Positions 25,653-34,966 are shown, counted from the first letter of the stretch. The stretch: DNA of 64,000 nucleotides from Aquimarina sp. MMG016 (GCF_018100805.1 NZ_JAGJEA010000006.1:186001-250000); one strand, 5' to 3'. The notes: a model not told the origin generated them from the sequence alone. Translations and numbers: made by a program.

Positions 25653-26540
25653 ATGAAAAACATAGCAGTTATCGGTGCAGGAACCATGGGTAATGGTATT
25701 GCACATACTTTTGCTCAAAAAGGTTTTAAAGTTCAACTTATCGATATTTCTCAACCAGCTTTGGATAAAGGACTAGCAACTATTACCAAAAATTTGGATA
25801 GAATGATTGCCAAAGAAAAGATCACTGAAGCTGATAAAGAGGAGACTTTAGGAAATATTTCGACGTATACTAATATCAAAGAAGGAGTTGAATATGCCGG
25901 TTTGGTTATAGAAGCTGCTACAGAAAATGTAGACTTAAAGCTTAAAATATTCAAAGAATTAAACGAAGCTTGCCCTGAAGATACTATTCTAGCGACCAAT
26001 ACTTCATCTATTTCGATTACACAAATTGCTGCCGCAACAGATAGACCGGATATGGTAATTGGTATGCATTTTATGAATCCAGTACCAATCATGAAATTGG
26101 TGGAGATTATCAGAGGATACAACACCTCTGATGAAGTAACCAATACTATTATGGAAATGTCCAAAACGGTTGGCAAAGTTCCTGTAGAAGTAAATGATTA
26201 CCCAGGATTCGTCGCCAATCGTATTTTAATGCCTATGATCAACGAATCTATTGAAACTTTATATAACGGAGTTGCAGGAGTATCAGAAATCGATACAGTT
26301 ATGAAATTAGGAATGGCACACCCAATGGGACCGCTGCAATTAGCAGATTTCATAGGCCTTGATGTATGCCTTTCTATTTTAAATGTAATGTATGATGGGT
26401 TTAAGAATCCTAAATATGCTCCTTGCCCGTTATTAGTTAATATGGTAATGGCTGGTAAACTTGGAGTAAAAAGCGGAGAAGGTTTCTATGATTATTCAGA
26501 AAGCAGGAAAGCAGAAAAAGTAGCTAAACAATTTGTATAG
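25653..26540 (+). CDS. 3-hydroxybutyryl-CoA dehydrogenase
   Basis: NAD-dependent enzyme that oxidises (S)-3-hydroxyacyl-CoA to the 3-keto form, in fatty acid or amino acid breakdown or butyrate-type metabolism. The 295 residues are the normal length for the single-domain-pair form: NAD motif VIGAGTMGNGIAHTFAQKG, LATNTSSISITQIA, the catalytic GMHFMNPVP (His139), and the C-terminal helical domain with PGFVANRILMPMINES and MGPLQLADFIGLD. The symbol hbd or paaH would be possible, but the pathway is not clear. Confidence 0.93.
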   Translation: MKNIAVIGAGTMGNGIAHTFAQKGFKVQLIDISQPALDKGLATITKNLDRMIAKEKITEADKEETLGNISTYTNIKEGVEYAGLVIEAATENVDLKLKIFKELNEACPEDTILATNTSSISITQIAAATDRPDMVIGMHFMNPVPIMKLVEIIRGYNTSDEVTNTIMEMSKTVGKVPVEVNDYPGFVANRILMPMINESIETLYNGVAGVSEIDTVMKLGMAHPMGPLQLADFIGLDVCLSILNVMYDGFKNPKYAPCPLLVNMVMAGKLGVKSGEGFYDYSESRKAEKVAKQFV

Positions 26541-27156
26541 ACTTTTATTAATATCAAATATAATTCTGGTTTGTTTTTTATATAAAAATGAATCAGAAAC
26601 GTATTTTGCTAGTGATCTTAATACTAACAATAGGGGTTTTATAATAACTCAGAATAAATATCACAAATACGATTCGATATTTAAAAACAATCCTGAATTT
26701 ATTTCGAAAAGCTTTGATTTTCCAGTAGGAAAACCAAATGCAAAAGGGTATTATAATGCTCAAAAGTTTAGAAATAATAATCACTTAGGAGATGACTGGA
26801 ATGGTGTTGGAGGCGGAAATACAGACCTTGGAGACCCTATTTACAGTATTGGTCACGGATATGTTTCTTTTGCAGAAAACATAGGCGGTGGCTGGGGTAA
26901 CGTGATCAGGATTATTCATCAATATCAAGGAAAATATTATGAATCTGTTTATGCACATTGTAATACTATTAATGTCCAGAAAGGGGATTTAATTAAAAAA
27001 GGTGCTATGGTAGGAACCATTGGTAATGCAGGTGGTTTATATTATGCACATTTACATCTGGAAATTAGAGATAATATCTTTATGGATATTGGAGGTGGTT
27101 ATGCCGAAGATCCTACAGGGTACCTGGACCCTACAAAGTTTATAAAGAATAATTAA
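26533..27156 (+). CDS. M23-family metallopeptidase
   Basis: Exported zinc endopeptidase of the LytM/M23 type, expected to cut peptidoglycan peptide bridges. The zinc ligands are seen in NNHLGDDWNG (HxxxD), YAHCN, and AHLHLEIRD (HxH). The frame starts with TTG at 26533, inside the last codons of the previous gene (8-base overlap); no in-frame ATG precedes the catalytic domain, and the first about 20 residues (YRLLLISNIILVCFL) form a signal or anchor helix, so TTG is accepted with some doubt. A strong terminator follows. Confidence 0.82.
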   Translation: MYRLLLISNIILVCFLYKNESETYFASDLNTNNRGFIITQNKYHKYDSIFKNNPEFISKSFDFPVGKPNAKGYYNAQKFRNNNHLGDDWNGVGGGNTDLGDPIYSIGHGYVSFAENIGGGWGNVIRIIHQYQGKYYESVYAHCNTINVQKGDLIKKGAMVGTIGNAGGLYYAHLHLEIRDNIFMDIGGGYAEDPTGYLDPTKFIKNN

Positions 27157-27167
27157 ATAAAATAATT

Positions 27168-27206
27168 AAAAGCGCTTTACAACATATGTGTTAAAGCGCT
27201 TTTTTT
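27168..27206 (+). terminator. Intrinsic terminator
   Basis: Eleven-bp stem AAAGCGCTTTA with TAAAGCGCTTT, 12-base loop, then a T-run. It ends the hydroxybutyryl-CoA dehydrogenase/peptidase unit. Confidence 0.87.
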
Positions 27207-27228
27207 GTATTCCAGAGATAAATATCTT

Positions 27229-27642
27229 CTAGTTACTTCCGTCGAAAGCAATAATCGGAACATCACTTTTCGCAACTGTAAGATCACCATTAACATTAAT
27301 AGTCACTGTTGTTGTGGCATTAGCATTTATATATGTAAAAATAGTACTATCATTATTCGTTATAAATGTTGCACCTGTAATTGATGATACATCATCACTA
27401 AAACTAATTGTATAGGTTTTAGAACCTGATGCTGTAACCCATGCAGTACCATCCGAATTAACCAATATTCCATTCAGAGTTAGTAGTCCATTATACCAAC
27501 CCAAGGTACTCGCAGGTAATTCTACAAATATCGGAAGCTCCACGACTGCCTTGTCATCGTCAGAGCAAGAACTAAATGCCAATACCATAGAAAATAATAG
27601 AATACATACTTTGAGTTTTGAAATAATTTGTGTTTTCATCAT
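27229..27642 (-). CDS. Hypothetical surface lipoprotein
   Basis: A 137-residue lipoprotein with the signal sequence ending FSSC (Cys26 or 25, depending on which of two adjacent ATGs is used) followed by SDDDK, resembling the flavobacterial surface-export signal. The rest is a single beta-rich domain with Thr-rich strands (TTVTINVNGDLTVAKSDVPII) of immunoglobulin-like character. I do not recognise a family. Convergent with the peptidase unit. Confidence 0.6.
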   Translation of the reverse strand: MMKTQIISKLKVCILLFSMVLAFSSCSDDDKAVVELPIFVELPASTLGWYNGLLTLNGILVNSDGTAWVTASGSKTYTISFSDDVSSITGATFITNNDSTIFTYINANATTTVTINVNGDLTVAKSDVPIIAFDGSN

Positions 27643-27812
27643 TATTGCTTTTTGATTTTTAATACTACAATAATATCAAGGAAAACATCCTTAAAAATCA
27701 TAAAGTGACCAACTTCAATATTTTGTGGACGAAAAACTACATTTTTGAGGATAAAAACTTTTGTTTCTACTCATAGTAATGTTTTATAAAACAAAATTTC
27801 TATAAAATACTT

Positions 27813-27820
27813 TATGTTTG
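27813..27820 (+). promoter_or_regulatory. -7 element ahead of DUF1015 gene
   Basis: TATGTTTG fits TAnnTTTG, 21 bases ahead of the TTG start. A 12-bp palindrome GTTTTATAAAAC is at 27781-27792, near the -33 position. Confidence 0.45.
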
Positions 27821-27841
27821 TATTAATCAATTCATATTACC

Positions 27842-29080
27842 TTGGCAAAAATCCATCCATTTAAAGCAGTTCGTCCTACCAGAGATAAAGTTAGTTTGGT
27901 AGCATCTCGTTCTTATCAAAGTTATACACCCGCAGAACGTGATTCTCGAATGGATTATAACCCTTATTCTTTTTTACATATTGTTAATCCAGGATACAAA
28001 TACCAAAAAGAAATTTCGGGAGAAGATCGATATAAATTGGTTCGTAATCGATATTTGGAATTCAAGGAAGATGAAATCTTCAAACAAGATGAAACTGCGT
28101 GTTATTATGTGTATAAAATTGTGAACCGAGAACAAGAATCTTTTTGTGGAATCATTGCAGCTGCTAGTGCAGAAGATTATGAGAATGATATTATCAAAAA
28201 ACATGAGGACACTTTACAACATCGCGAAACCACATTTAAAGAATACCTCAAAACTGTTGGCTTTAATGCAGAACCAGTACTCCTAACCTATCCAGATAAT
28301 AAAAACTTAACTGAAATTATTGCTGAAATTACAGAAGAAAGGTCAGAGTACGAATTCACCACCACATATCGTGATACTCATTATCTCTGGAAAGTAAAAG
28401 ATCAAAAAGTGATTGATCAGATTCAAAAGGAGTTTTCGAATATAGAAACCATATATATAGCCGATGGTCATCACCGTTCATCATCATCTTATTTATTAAC
28501 TAAAGATTTACAAAAAAACAATCCTGATCATAAAGGAACCGAAGCTTACAATTTCTTTATGAGTTACCTGATTCCTGAATCTGACCTTAGAATTTATGAA
28601 TTCAATAGACTTATAAAAGATCTTAATGGATTAACTAAAGAAGAGTTTTTAATACGGTTAGATGAATGGTTTCGTATTGAAAATAGAGGGATTGAAGTAT
28701 ATAAACCTTCTAAACCTCATCATTTTAGCATGTATCTTGATGGAGAATTCTATTCGCTTTATCTCAGAAAAACAATATATGAATTTACAGATGCATTAGA
28801 AGAATTAGATGCTCAAATTCTTTATAAGACAGTATTAAAACCTATCCTGAACATTAATAATGTGCGAACTGATACAAGAATCGAATATTCTCATGGTAAA
28901 AACGATATTGTTTTTGTAAAAAGTAAAATAGATAGTAAAGAGTACCAAGTAGGCTTTGGATTATTTCCCGCATCAGTTGAACAAATGAAAAAAATTGCCG
29001 ATCAAGGATTAAAAATGCCTCCTAAAAGTACTTATATAGAACCAAAGCTGAGAAGTGGGGTTACTATCTATGAGTTTTAA
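27842..29080 (+). CDS. DUF1015 family protein
   Basis: A 412-residue cytoplasmic protein of the widespread DUF1015 family. It opens with AKIHPFKAVRPTRDKVSLVASRSYQ, the typical family start, directly after a TTG codon; no nearby ATG would keep that opening, so TTG is taken. The invariant block IADGHHRSSSSYLL is present, and later DTRIEYSHGKND. In many genomes the family is found beside serine biosynthesis genes (serA, serC), but those are not here. The biochemical role is not established. Confidence 0.85.
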   Translation: MAKIHPFKAVRPTRDKVSLVASRSYQSYTPAERDSRMDYNPYSFLHIVNPGYKYQKEISGEDRYKLVRNRYLEFKEDEIFKQDETACYYVYKIVNREQESFCGIIAAASAEDYENDIIKKHEDTLQHRETTFKEYLKTVGFNAEPVLLTYPDNKNLTEIIAEITEERSEYEFTTTYRDTHYLWKVKDQKVIDQIQKEFSNIETIYIADGHHRSSSSYLLTKDLQKNNPDHKGTEAYNFFMSYLIPESDLRIYEFNRLIKDLNGLTKEEFLIRLDEWFRIENRGIEVYKPSKPHHFSMYLDGEFYSLYLRKTIYEFTDALEELDAQILYKTVLKPILNINNVRTDTRIEYSHGKNDIVFVKSKIDSKEYQVGFGLFPASVEQMKKIADQGLKMPPKSTYIEPKLRSGVTIYEF

Positions 29081-29085
29081 CCGCC

Positions 29086-29117
29086 TTTGGGGTTAGGGAG
29101 CTTTTTAGATATCTTTG
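29086..29117 (+). promoter_or_regulatory. Complete flavobacterial promoter of yggS
   Basis: TTTG (29086-29089), 20-base spacer, TATCTTTG (29110-29117) followed by C: a full match to the -33 TTTG / -7 TAnnTTTGY consensus. Only 6 bases separate it from the ATG at 29124. Confidence 0.8.
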
Positions 29118-29123
29118 CAAACT

Positions 29124-29786
29124 ATGAATAATATCAAAAAAAATCTTTTAGACATAAAGACCTCTATACCAGAAGAAGTTACACTAGTGGCTGTATCCAA
29201 AACCAAACCTGTTTCTGACTTAATGCAAGCCTATGAAGCTGGTCAACGAATTTTTGGTGAAAACAAAATTCAGGAAATGGCAGAAAAGTGGAAAATGATG
29301 CCTAAAGATATCAGTTGGCATATGATTGGACATGTACAGACTAATAAAGTAAAATACATGGCTCCTTTTGTAGATTTAATTCATGCTGTTGATAGCTTTA
29401 AGCTACTTAAAGAAATTAATAAACAAGCAAAAAAGCATAATAGAACCATAAATTGTCTACTTCAGGTAAAAATAGCACAGGAAGAAAGTAAATTTGGGTT
29501 AAGCGAAGAGCACGTTTCTAATTTACTTGCTTCAGAAGAAGTAAAAAGCCTATCTAATATTCGTATTCTAGGTTTTATGGGAATGGCTACTTTTACTGAA
29601 AATCAAGAGCAAATACAGAGTGAGTTTAAAAAAATCAAAGACTTTTTTGATCAGTCAAAATCAAAATATCCTGAATTAAAAATCTTATCCATCGGAATGA
29701 GTGGAGATTACAAAACTGCTATGAATTACGGAAGTACCATGGTTAGAATAGGAAGTTCTATATTTGGTGCTAGAAATTATGGTTAA
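29124..29786 (+). CDS. yggS: YggS-family PLP homeostasis protein
   Basis: Single-domain TIM-barrel protein that binds pyridoxal 5'-phosphate and helps control its level (PLPBP/YggS family). The 220 residues start at the ATG at 29124; an in-frame TTG three codons earlier falls on the promoter. The PLP lysine is Lys26 in VAVSKTKP. Other blocks are RIFGENKIQEM, WHMIGHVQTNKVKY, and the phosphate-binding LSIGMSGDYKTAMNYGSTMVR. It is often linked with cell-envelope genes elsewhere; here it stands alone after DUF1015. Confidence 0.94.
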   Translation: MNNIKKNLLDIKTSIPEEVTLVAVSKTKPVSDLMQAYEAGQRIFGENKIQEMAEKWKMMPKDISWHMIGHVQTNKVKYMAPFVDLIHAVDSFKLLKEINKQAKKHNRTINCLLQVKIAQEESKFGLSEEHVSNLLASEEVKSLSNIRILGFMGMATFTENQEQIQSEFKKIKDFFDQSKSKYPELKILSIGMSGDYKTAMNYGSTMVRIGSSIFGARNYG

Positions 29787-29830
29787 TTACATTTCACAAC
29801 CCCTAAAAACAACCAATTATAAACCAATAT

Positions 29831-31204
29831 ATGTACGCAATTCTAGATATAGAAACTACCGGAGGAAAATACAATGAAGAGGGAATCACCGAAATTGCTA
29901 TATATAAATATAACGGACACGATGTTGTAGATCAATTTATTAGCCTTGTAAATCCCGAAAGACCTATTCAACCATTTGTTGCTAATCTTACGGGAATTAA
30001 TAATCAGATGCTTCGTAATGCTCCAAAGTTTTATGAAGTTGCTAAAAGAATTGTAGAGATCACTACAGATTGTGTTATTGTAGCCCATAATGCCAGTTTT
30101 GATTACCGGATATTACAAACAGAGTTTTCTAGATTAGGTTTTGATTATGAAAGAGAATCTTTATGCACCGTAGAACTATCCAAAAAACTGATTCCGGATC
30201 AAAAATCTTATAGTTTAGGAAAATTGGTTCGAGGACTCGGCATACCTCTATCTGATAGACACCGGGCTAATGGAGATGCTTTAGCCACTGTAAAGCTATT
30301 TAAGCTATTACTATCCAAAGATTCTGAAAAAACCATCATTACCGAAACGGTTCGCGCTGACCCTAAACGTCAGATTGATGATAAGCTTTTAAGGCTTATG
30401 GAACAAGCACCAACTGCCACAGGAGTATATTACATGCATAGAGAAGATGGAAAAATCATATACATTGGTAAAAGTAAAAATATCAAAAAAAGACTGAATC
30501 AGCATTTTACAAGCGACCAGAGTAAATCAAGGAGAATTCAGACAGAAGTCACCAGTATTACATATGAAATTACTGGTAGTGAACTGTTAGCACTTCTAAA
30601 AGAAAGTGAAGAGATTAAGATTAACAAACCGAAATATAATCGAGCATTACGACGGTCAAAATTTGATCAGGCACTTTATCAATTTATAGATGACAACGGT
30701 TATATAAATCTTAAAATTGGTAAGAGCGATTATCGAAAAAAAAGCATTACCACTTTTACCAACAGACAACAGGCTAAAACTTTTATACATCGCTGGACTG
30801 AGGAGTATCATTTATGTCAAAAACTCACGGGGATTGATAATAATAATGGTAACTGTTTTGGCTACACAATAAAAGCATGTTTTGGGGCCTGCATTACAGA
30901 AGAAACTCCAGAGGAATATAACATAAGAGCCTTGCAACTTATCGAAAACAACTCTTTTGATAACCAGGACATGGTGATTATTGATCAAGGACGTGATGTT
31001 GATGAAAAAAGTGTCGTATTAATTGAAGAAGGTAGATTTAAAGGAATAGGGTTCTTTAATCTGAATTATCAAATTGATAATATTGATATTTTACGTTCTA
31101 TTATTACTCCAATGAAACACGATAGAGATGCACAACATATCATCCAAAGTTACACCCGAAAGCATAAAAAATTAAAAATTATTAAACTTATTAAAAATGA
31201 GTAA
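29831..31204 (+). CDS. DnaQ-type exonuclease fused to GIY-YIG (Cho/UvrC-like) nuclease
   Basis: Two-domain DNA-processing protein of 457 residues. The first 165 residues are a DEDDh 3'-5' exonuclease: LDIETTGG (Asp6, Glu8), AHNASFDYRIL, and HRANGDAL (His and last Asp). Residues about 195-275 form a GIY-YIG nuclease domain, TGVYYMHREDGKIIYIGKS with KNIKKRLNQHF, as in UvrC and Cho. The C-terminal part keeps the CFGYTIKACFGACITEETPE stretch known from Cho-like proteins. This fusion is known in several bacterial groups and is thought to act in DNA repair. It overlaps the next gene by 8 bases. Confidence 0.88.
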   Translation: MYAILDIETTGGKYNEEGITEIAIYKYNGHDVVDQFISLVNPERPIQPFVANLTGINNQMLRNAPKFYEVAKRIVEITTDCVIVAHNASFDYRILQTEFSRLGFDYERESLCTVELSKKLIPDQKSYSLGKLVRGLGIPLSDRHRANGDALATVKLFKLLLSKDSEKTIITETVRADPKRQIDDKLLRLMEQAPTATGVYYMHREDGKIIYIGKSKNIKKRLNQHFTSDQSKSRRIQTEVTSITYEITGSELLALLKESEEIKINKPKYNRALRRSKFDQALYQFIDDNGYINLKIGKSDYRKKSITTFTNRQQAKTFIHRWTEEYHLCQKLTGIDNNNGNCFGYTIKACFGACITEETPEEYNIRALQLIENNSFDNQDMVIIDQGRDVDEKSVVLIEEGRFKGIGFFNLNYQIDNIDILRSIITPMKHDRDAQHIIQSYTRKHKKLKIIKLIKNE

Positions 31205-33173
31205 ACCCATACTCTTACTATTCTTAATTACTTTTTCATTTCTTACAACAGCCCAACAAGCCTACAACACTAAAAATGCTGTTGTAAGCATGGCTGATCT
31301 AAAAAACAATATTTATACTAAAGACAGCACTGCTAATGCATTTTATATTTATGAAAAAGGATATAGTAGAGTAGAAAATGGAGGTAGATACAATCTTTTA
31401 ACCAATTATGAAGCAAAAATAAAAATATTAAATGAACAAGGTTTTAAAAAAGCCACTGTTGAGGTCTACCTATATCAAAACAAAAACAATAAAGAAAAAA
31501 TAAGAGACATTGTTGCCTATACACATAATCTAGAAAATAATAAAATTGTAAAAACTAAAGTAGACAAAAAACAAATATTTAGAGAAAAGTATAATGAACG
31601 TTATACTGTTGTAAAATTCACATTTCCCAATCTAAAACCCGGTTCTGTATTGACCTACAAATATCAAACAGAATCTCCTTTTATGTACAATTTTAATGGT
31701 TGGGATTTTCAGGATGATATTCCAAAGATGTATAGTGAATTCACAGCTGATTTGCCTGGTAATTATATTTATAATATAAGATTAATTGGACCCTTAAAAT
31801 TAAAAACTAATGAATCCAAAATAATTCGTGAATGCCTAGATGTTAGAACTGGAACAGCTGATTGTTCGCATAACGTATATACTATGGAGAATATCCCAGC
31901 TTTCGAAGAAGAAGAACATATGACGGCAAAGAAGAATTATTTTTCCAGAATTGAATATGAGTTAAAGGAATTCAAAGGTTTTGATGGAAAAAATAAGAAA
32001 TACACTGAAACATGGAAAAATGTAGATAATGAGCTTAAAAAAGAGCAAACTATAGGACTTCAACTTAAAAAAATTAATATTACCAAGGACATCCTTCCTG
32101 ATAATATCCAATCAAAACCAAATGATCTAACTAAAGCAAAAAGCATCTATAATTATATCGCAGACAATTATAAATGGAATGAAAAATATCAAATATTTAG
32201 AAACAATGAGAGTAGCCTAGTAAAAAAGGTAATCGAAAACAAAACCGGTAATGTTTCAGGAATCAATATCTTACTGCACAATACACTAAAGGAACAAGGT
32301 TTTAAAGTAAATTCAGTATTATTATCAACTAGAACCAATGGATATCCCACAAAGCTTCATCCGGTCATTTCGGATTTTAACTACCTGGTTGTTCAATTGT
32401 CCTTAGATGATAAAACATATCTATTAGATGCAACCGAAAACACTTTAGAATTTGGGCAGCTTCCTTTCAGATGCTTAAATCAATATGGTAGATTATTGGA
32501 TTTTAAAAATGGTAGTTCATGGGTTGATATAAAACCTCAACGCAATTCTTCATACTTTTTCAGAGAAGAATTAATACTTGATAACAATTTAGTCCTAAAA
32601 GGTAAAGCTAAACATATCTCCACTGGTTATCACAGCTACGATAAAAGAAAAAAGTTCGACCAAATTAATAAAGAGAGTTTTATTACCAATATAAAAAAAC
32701 AGAACGAGAGTGTTGCCATTACAGATTTTAGTATTAAAAATGAAAAGGATACTGAAAAACCATTTGAAGAAGAATTTACATTTAGAAGAAATATTGAGGA
32801 AATAGATAATGAAATTTATATCAAACCATTCACAAGACCTTTTTTTAAAGAAAACCCATTCAGGCTAAATGAAAGAACATACCCGGTGGATTTTGGATAT
32901 CAAAACTCGTATACCTATTTGATATCTATAGAAATCCCTGAAGGTTATGATTTTATCGATATTCCTAAAAATATAGGCTATACAATCCCAAATAAACTGG
33001 GAACAGTTAAAATTGGTTTTCAAAGAAATGGAAACAAGTTGATGTTAAATCATAGAATCGCATTTAATTCTTCATATTATCCATCAGAATATTATTCTAT
33101 ATTAAAAGAATTCTTTAACCTTATTGTACAAATAGAAAACGACACTCTAATCACTGTTAAGAAAACAAGTTAG
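31197..33173 (+). CDS. DUF3857 protein with degenerate transglutaminase domain
   Basis: Exported protein of 658 residues. After a signal peptide (about 1-19, TTAQQ) comes a DUF3857 beta domain (about 50-210, with FPNLKPGSVLTYKYQTESPF), then a transglutaminase-like fold (about 300-430). In that fold the catalytic Cys is not found: the expected GNC/GDC position reads TGNVSG. The later His (LHPVISDFNYLVV) and Asp (LLDATEN) positions are kept. A C-terminal beta domain completes the usual three-part layout. It overlaps the nuclease gene by 8 bases (ATGAGTAA). Likely non-catalytic; role unknown. Confidence 0.8.
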   Translation: MSKPILLLFLITFSFLTTAQQAYNTKNAVVSMADLKNNIYTKDSTANAFYIYEKGYSRVENGGRYNLLTNYEAKIKILNEQGFKKATVEVYLYQNKNNKEKIRDIVAYTHNLENNKIVKTKVDKKQIFREKYNERYTVVKFTFPNLKPGSVLTYKYQTESPFMYNFNGWDFQDDIPKMYSEFTADLPGNYIYNIRLIGPLKLKTNESKIIRECLDVRTGTADCSHNVYTMENIPAFEEEEHMTAKKNYFSRIEYELKEFKGFDGKNKKYTETWKNVDNELKKEQTIGLQLKKINITKDILPDNIQSKPNDLTKAKSIYNYIADNYKWNEKYQIFRNNESSLVKKVIENKTGNVSGINILLHNTLKEQGFKVNSVLLSTRTNGYPTKLHPVISDFNYLVVQLSLDDKTYLLDATENTLEFGQLPFRCLNQYGRLLDFKNGSSWVDIKPQRNSSYFFREELILDNNLVLKGKAKHISTGYHSYDKRKKFDQINKESFITNIKKQNESVAITDFSIKNEKDTEKPFEEEFTFRRNIEEIDNEIYIKPFTRPFFKENPFRLNERTYPVDFGYQNSYTYLISIEIPEGYDFIDIPKNIGYTIPNKLGTVKIGFQRNGNKLMLNHRIAFNSSYYPSEYYSILKEFFNLIVQIENDTLITVKKTS

Positions 33174-33205
33174 TTTTTTTAGTATTTTTAATCAAAATCA
33201 AAAAC

Positions 33206-34045
33206 TTGAACAAAACATCCTCACAAATAAAAAACTGGAAAGACCGATTACACGAAATCATATATGAGGCTGACACCCCAATAGGAAGGCTTTTTGATGT
33301 AATATTAATGATACTTATTATCCTAAGTATTATTTTCGTAATGCTAGAAAGCGTAAAGGGTTTTCCGGCTGTGATTTATGATATATTGTATTATGGAGAA
33401 TGGGTAATAACCATTTTCTTTACTTTTGAATATATGGCGAGGATAATTACTGTAAAAAAATCTTCATCATATATTTTTAGCTTTTATGGCATTATTGACT
33501 TGCTTTCAACATTACCGCTATATCTAACCTTCTTTTTCACCGGTACCAGCGCCTTACTTACTGTAAGAGCATTAAGACTACTTAGAGTATTTAGAATTCT
33601 AAAAATCTCACGTTATATAGGTGAGTCTAATAGATTGGCTAAAGCAATACGTGATAGCGGGGCAAAAATATTAGTCTTTTTATTTGCAGTATTAGTATTA
33701 TGCATCATTATGGGTACCGTGATGTATCTAATCGAAGGCGAAGAAGGTGGTTTTAAAAATATACCTATTAGTGTATATTGGTGTATTGTAACTATGACCA
33801 CAGTAGGATATGGAGATATCGCTCCTTCTACCCCATTTGGGCAATTAATTGCTGCTCTTATTATGATTGTAGGTTATGGTATTATTGCTGTTCCGACAGG
33901 TATTGTATCCGCAGAATACGCTTCAGGACGTAAGTCCAAAAAAGTAAACCTAAATACGCAAGTATGTTCTAATTGTAATACGTCTAATCATTATGATGGT
34001 GCTCAATTCTGTCATAAATGTGGAGAAGATTTGCACAATGACTAA
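33206..34045 (+). CDS. Voltage-gated-type potassium channel with C-terminal zinc ribbon
   Basis: Ion transporter family channel of 279 residues with six membrane segments. The S4 voltage-sensor pattern is clear (VRALRLLRVFRILKISR, basic residue every third position), the pore carries the K+ filter MTTVGYGDIAPST, and the last helix ends near residue 240. Unusually, the last 27 residues form a zinc ribbon: Cys254-x2-Cys257 and Cys269-x2-Cys272 (CSNC and CHKC). The start is TTG at 33206; no ATG is near. It overlaps miaA by 8 bases. A second, different K+ channel lies at 50.9 kb. Confidence 0.88.
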   Translation: MNKTSSQIKNWKDRLHEIIYEADTPIGRLFDVILMILIILSIIFVMLESVKGFPAVIYDILYYGEWVITIFFTFEYMARIITVKKSSSYIFSFYGIIDLLSTLPLYLTFFFTGTSALLTVRALRLLRVFRILKISRYIGESNRLAKAIRDSGAKILVFLFAVLVLCIIMGTVMYLIEGEEGGFKNIPISVYWCIVTMTTVGYGDIAPSTPFGQLIAALIMIVGYGIIAVPTGIVSAEYASGRKSKKVNLNTQVCSNCNTSNHYDGAQFCHKCGEDLHND

Positions 34046-34943
34046 AAATCTAATTGTAATTACCGGACCAACTGCTATCGGTAAAACCAGCTTAAGCATA
34101 CAACTTGCTAAATATTTTAATTGTGAGATTGTTTCTGCAGACAGCAGACAATTTTATAAAGAAATGAGCATAGGCACAGCAGCACCTACAGCAGAAGAAT
34201 TAAGCCAGGCTAAACATCATTGTATCCAACATAAGAGTGTTAAAGAGATATATACCGTTGGAGATTTTGAAAAAGAAGCTCTAGAAATTCTAGACAAATT
34301 ATTTAGTAAAAACGACTATGCAATTTTGATAGGTGGTTCCGGATTATATGTTGATGCTGTGACCAAAGGGTTAGATCATTTTCCTGAGGTAGATCCCAAA
34401 ATCAGACAACAGCTCAATGATACACTAGAAACTAAAGGTATAGATGTATTACAAGAGCAATTAAAGGAATTAGACCCTATCCATTATAGTAATGTTGATA
34501 TACATAATCCTCAACGAGTGATTAGAGCTTTAGAAATTTGTATGGGCACTGGCGAACCTTACTCTTCTTTTCTTACTAAGTCGAAAAAAAATCGCCCTTT
34601 TAAAAGTATTAAAACTGGAATTACTGCAGACAGACAAATTATATATGATCGAATAAATCTAAGAGTAGATCTTATGATTAAAGCTGGATTAATAGACGAA
34701 GTTAAAAGTCTTCAGGAATATCAATCCTTAAATGCATTAAATACTGTTGGGTATAAAGAAATATTTAAGTATCTAAATAAGGAATGGGATTTAGATTTTT
34801 CTATTTCTGAAATCAAAAAAAATACACGTCGATTTGCTAAAAGACAGCTGACCTGGTTTAGAAAAGACACCGAAATTGAATGGTTTGATTATCAAAGTGA
34901 TTTAGAATCTTTTATCACTTATATTAAAAAAAATTCACTATGA
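34038..34943 (+). CDS. miaA: tRNA dimethylallyltransferase MiaA
   Basis: Adds the isopentenyl group to A37 of tRNAs that read codons starting with U. It is 301 residues from the ATG at 34038, which overlaps the channel gene's stop by 8 bases (ATGACTAA); the frame opens earlier, inside the channel gene. Blocks: P-loop ITGPTAIGKTSLS, SADSRQFYKEMSIGTA, GGSGLYVDAVTKG, NPQRVIRALEI, TVGYKEIFKYL, and KRQLTWFRKD near the end. The stop codon is inside a long terminator stem. Confidence 0.96.
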   Translation: MTKNLIVITGPTAIGKTSLSIQLAKYFNCEIVSADSRQFYKEMSIGTAAPTAEELSQAKHHCIQHKSVKEIYTVGDFEKEALEILDKLFSKNDYAILIGGSGLYVDAVTKGLDHFPEVDPKIRQQLNDTLETKGIDVLQEQLKELDPIHYSNVDIHNPQRVIRALEICMGTGEPYSSFLTKSKKNRPFKSIKTGITADRQIIYDRINLRVDLMIKAGLIDEVKSLQEYQSLNALNTVGYKEIFKYLNKEWDLDFSISEIKKNTRRFAKRQLTWFRKDTEIEWFDYQSDLESFITYIKKNSL

Positions 34944-34966
34944 TTTTGATCATAGTGAATTTTTTA
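34929..34966. terminator. Bidirectional terminator overlapping the miaA stop
   Basis: Sixteen-bp perfect stem (arms 34929-34944 and 34949-34964, 4-base loop), flanked by A-run and T-run; it serves miaA and the convergent response-regulator gene. Confidence 0.9.

Noticed and set aside
27781..27792. GTTTTATAAAAC palindrome near the DUF1015 promoter
   Set aside because: Only 12 bp, all but two A/T, no second copy noticed and no regulator nearby; mentioned in the promoter entry only.
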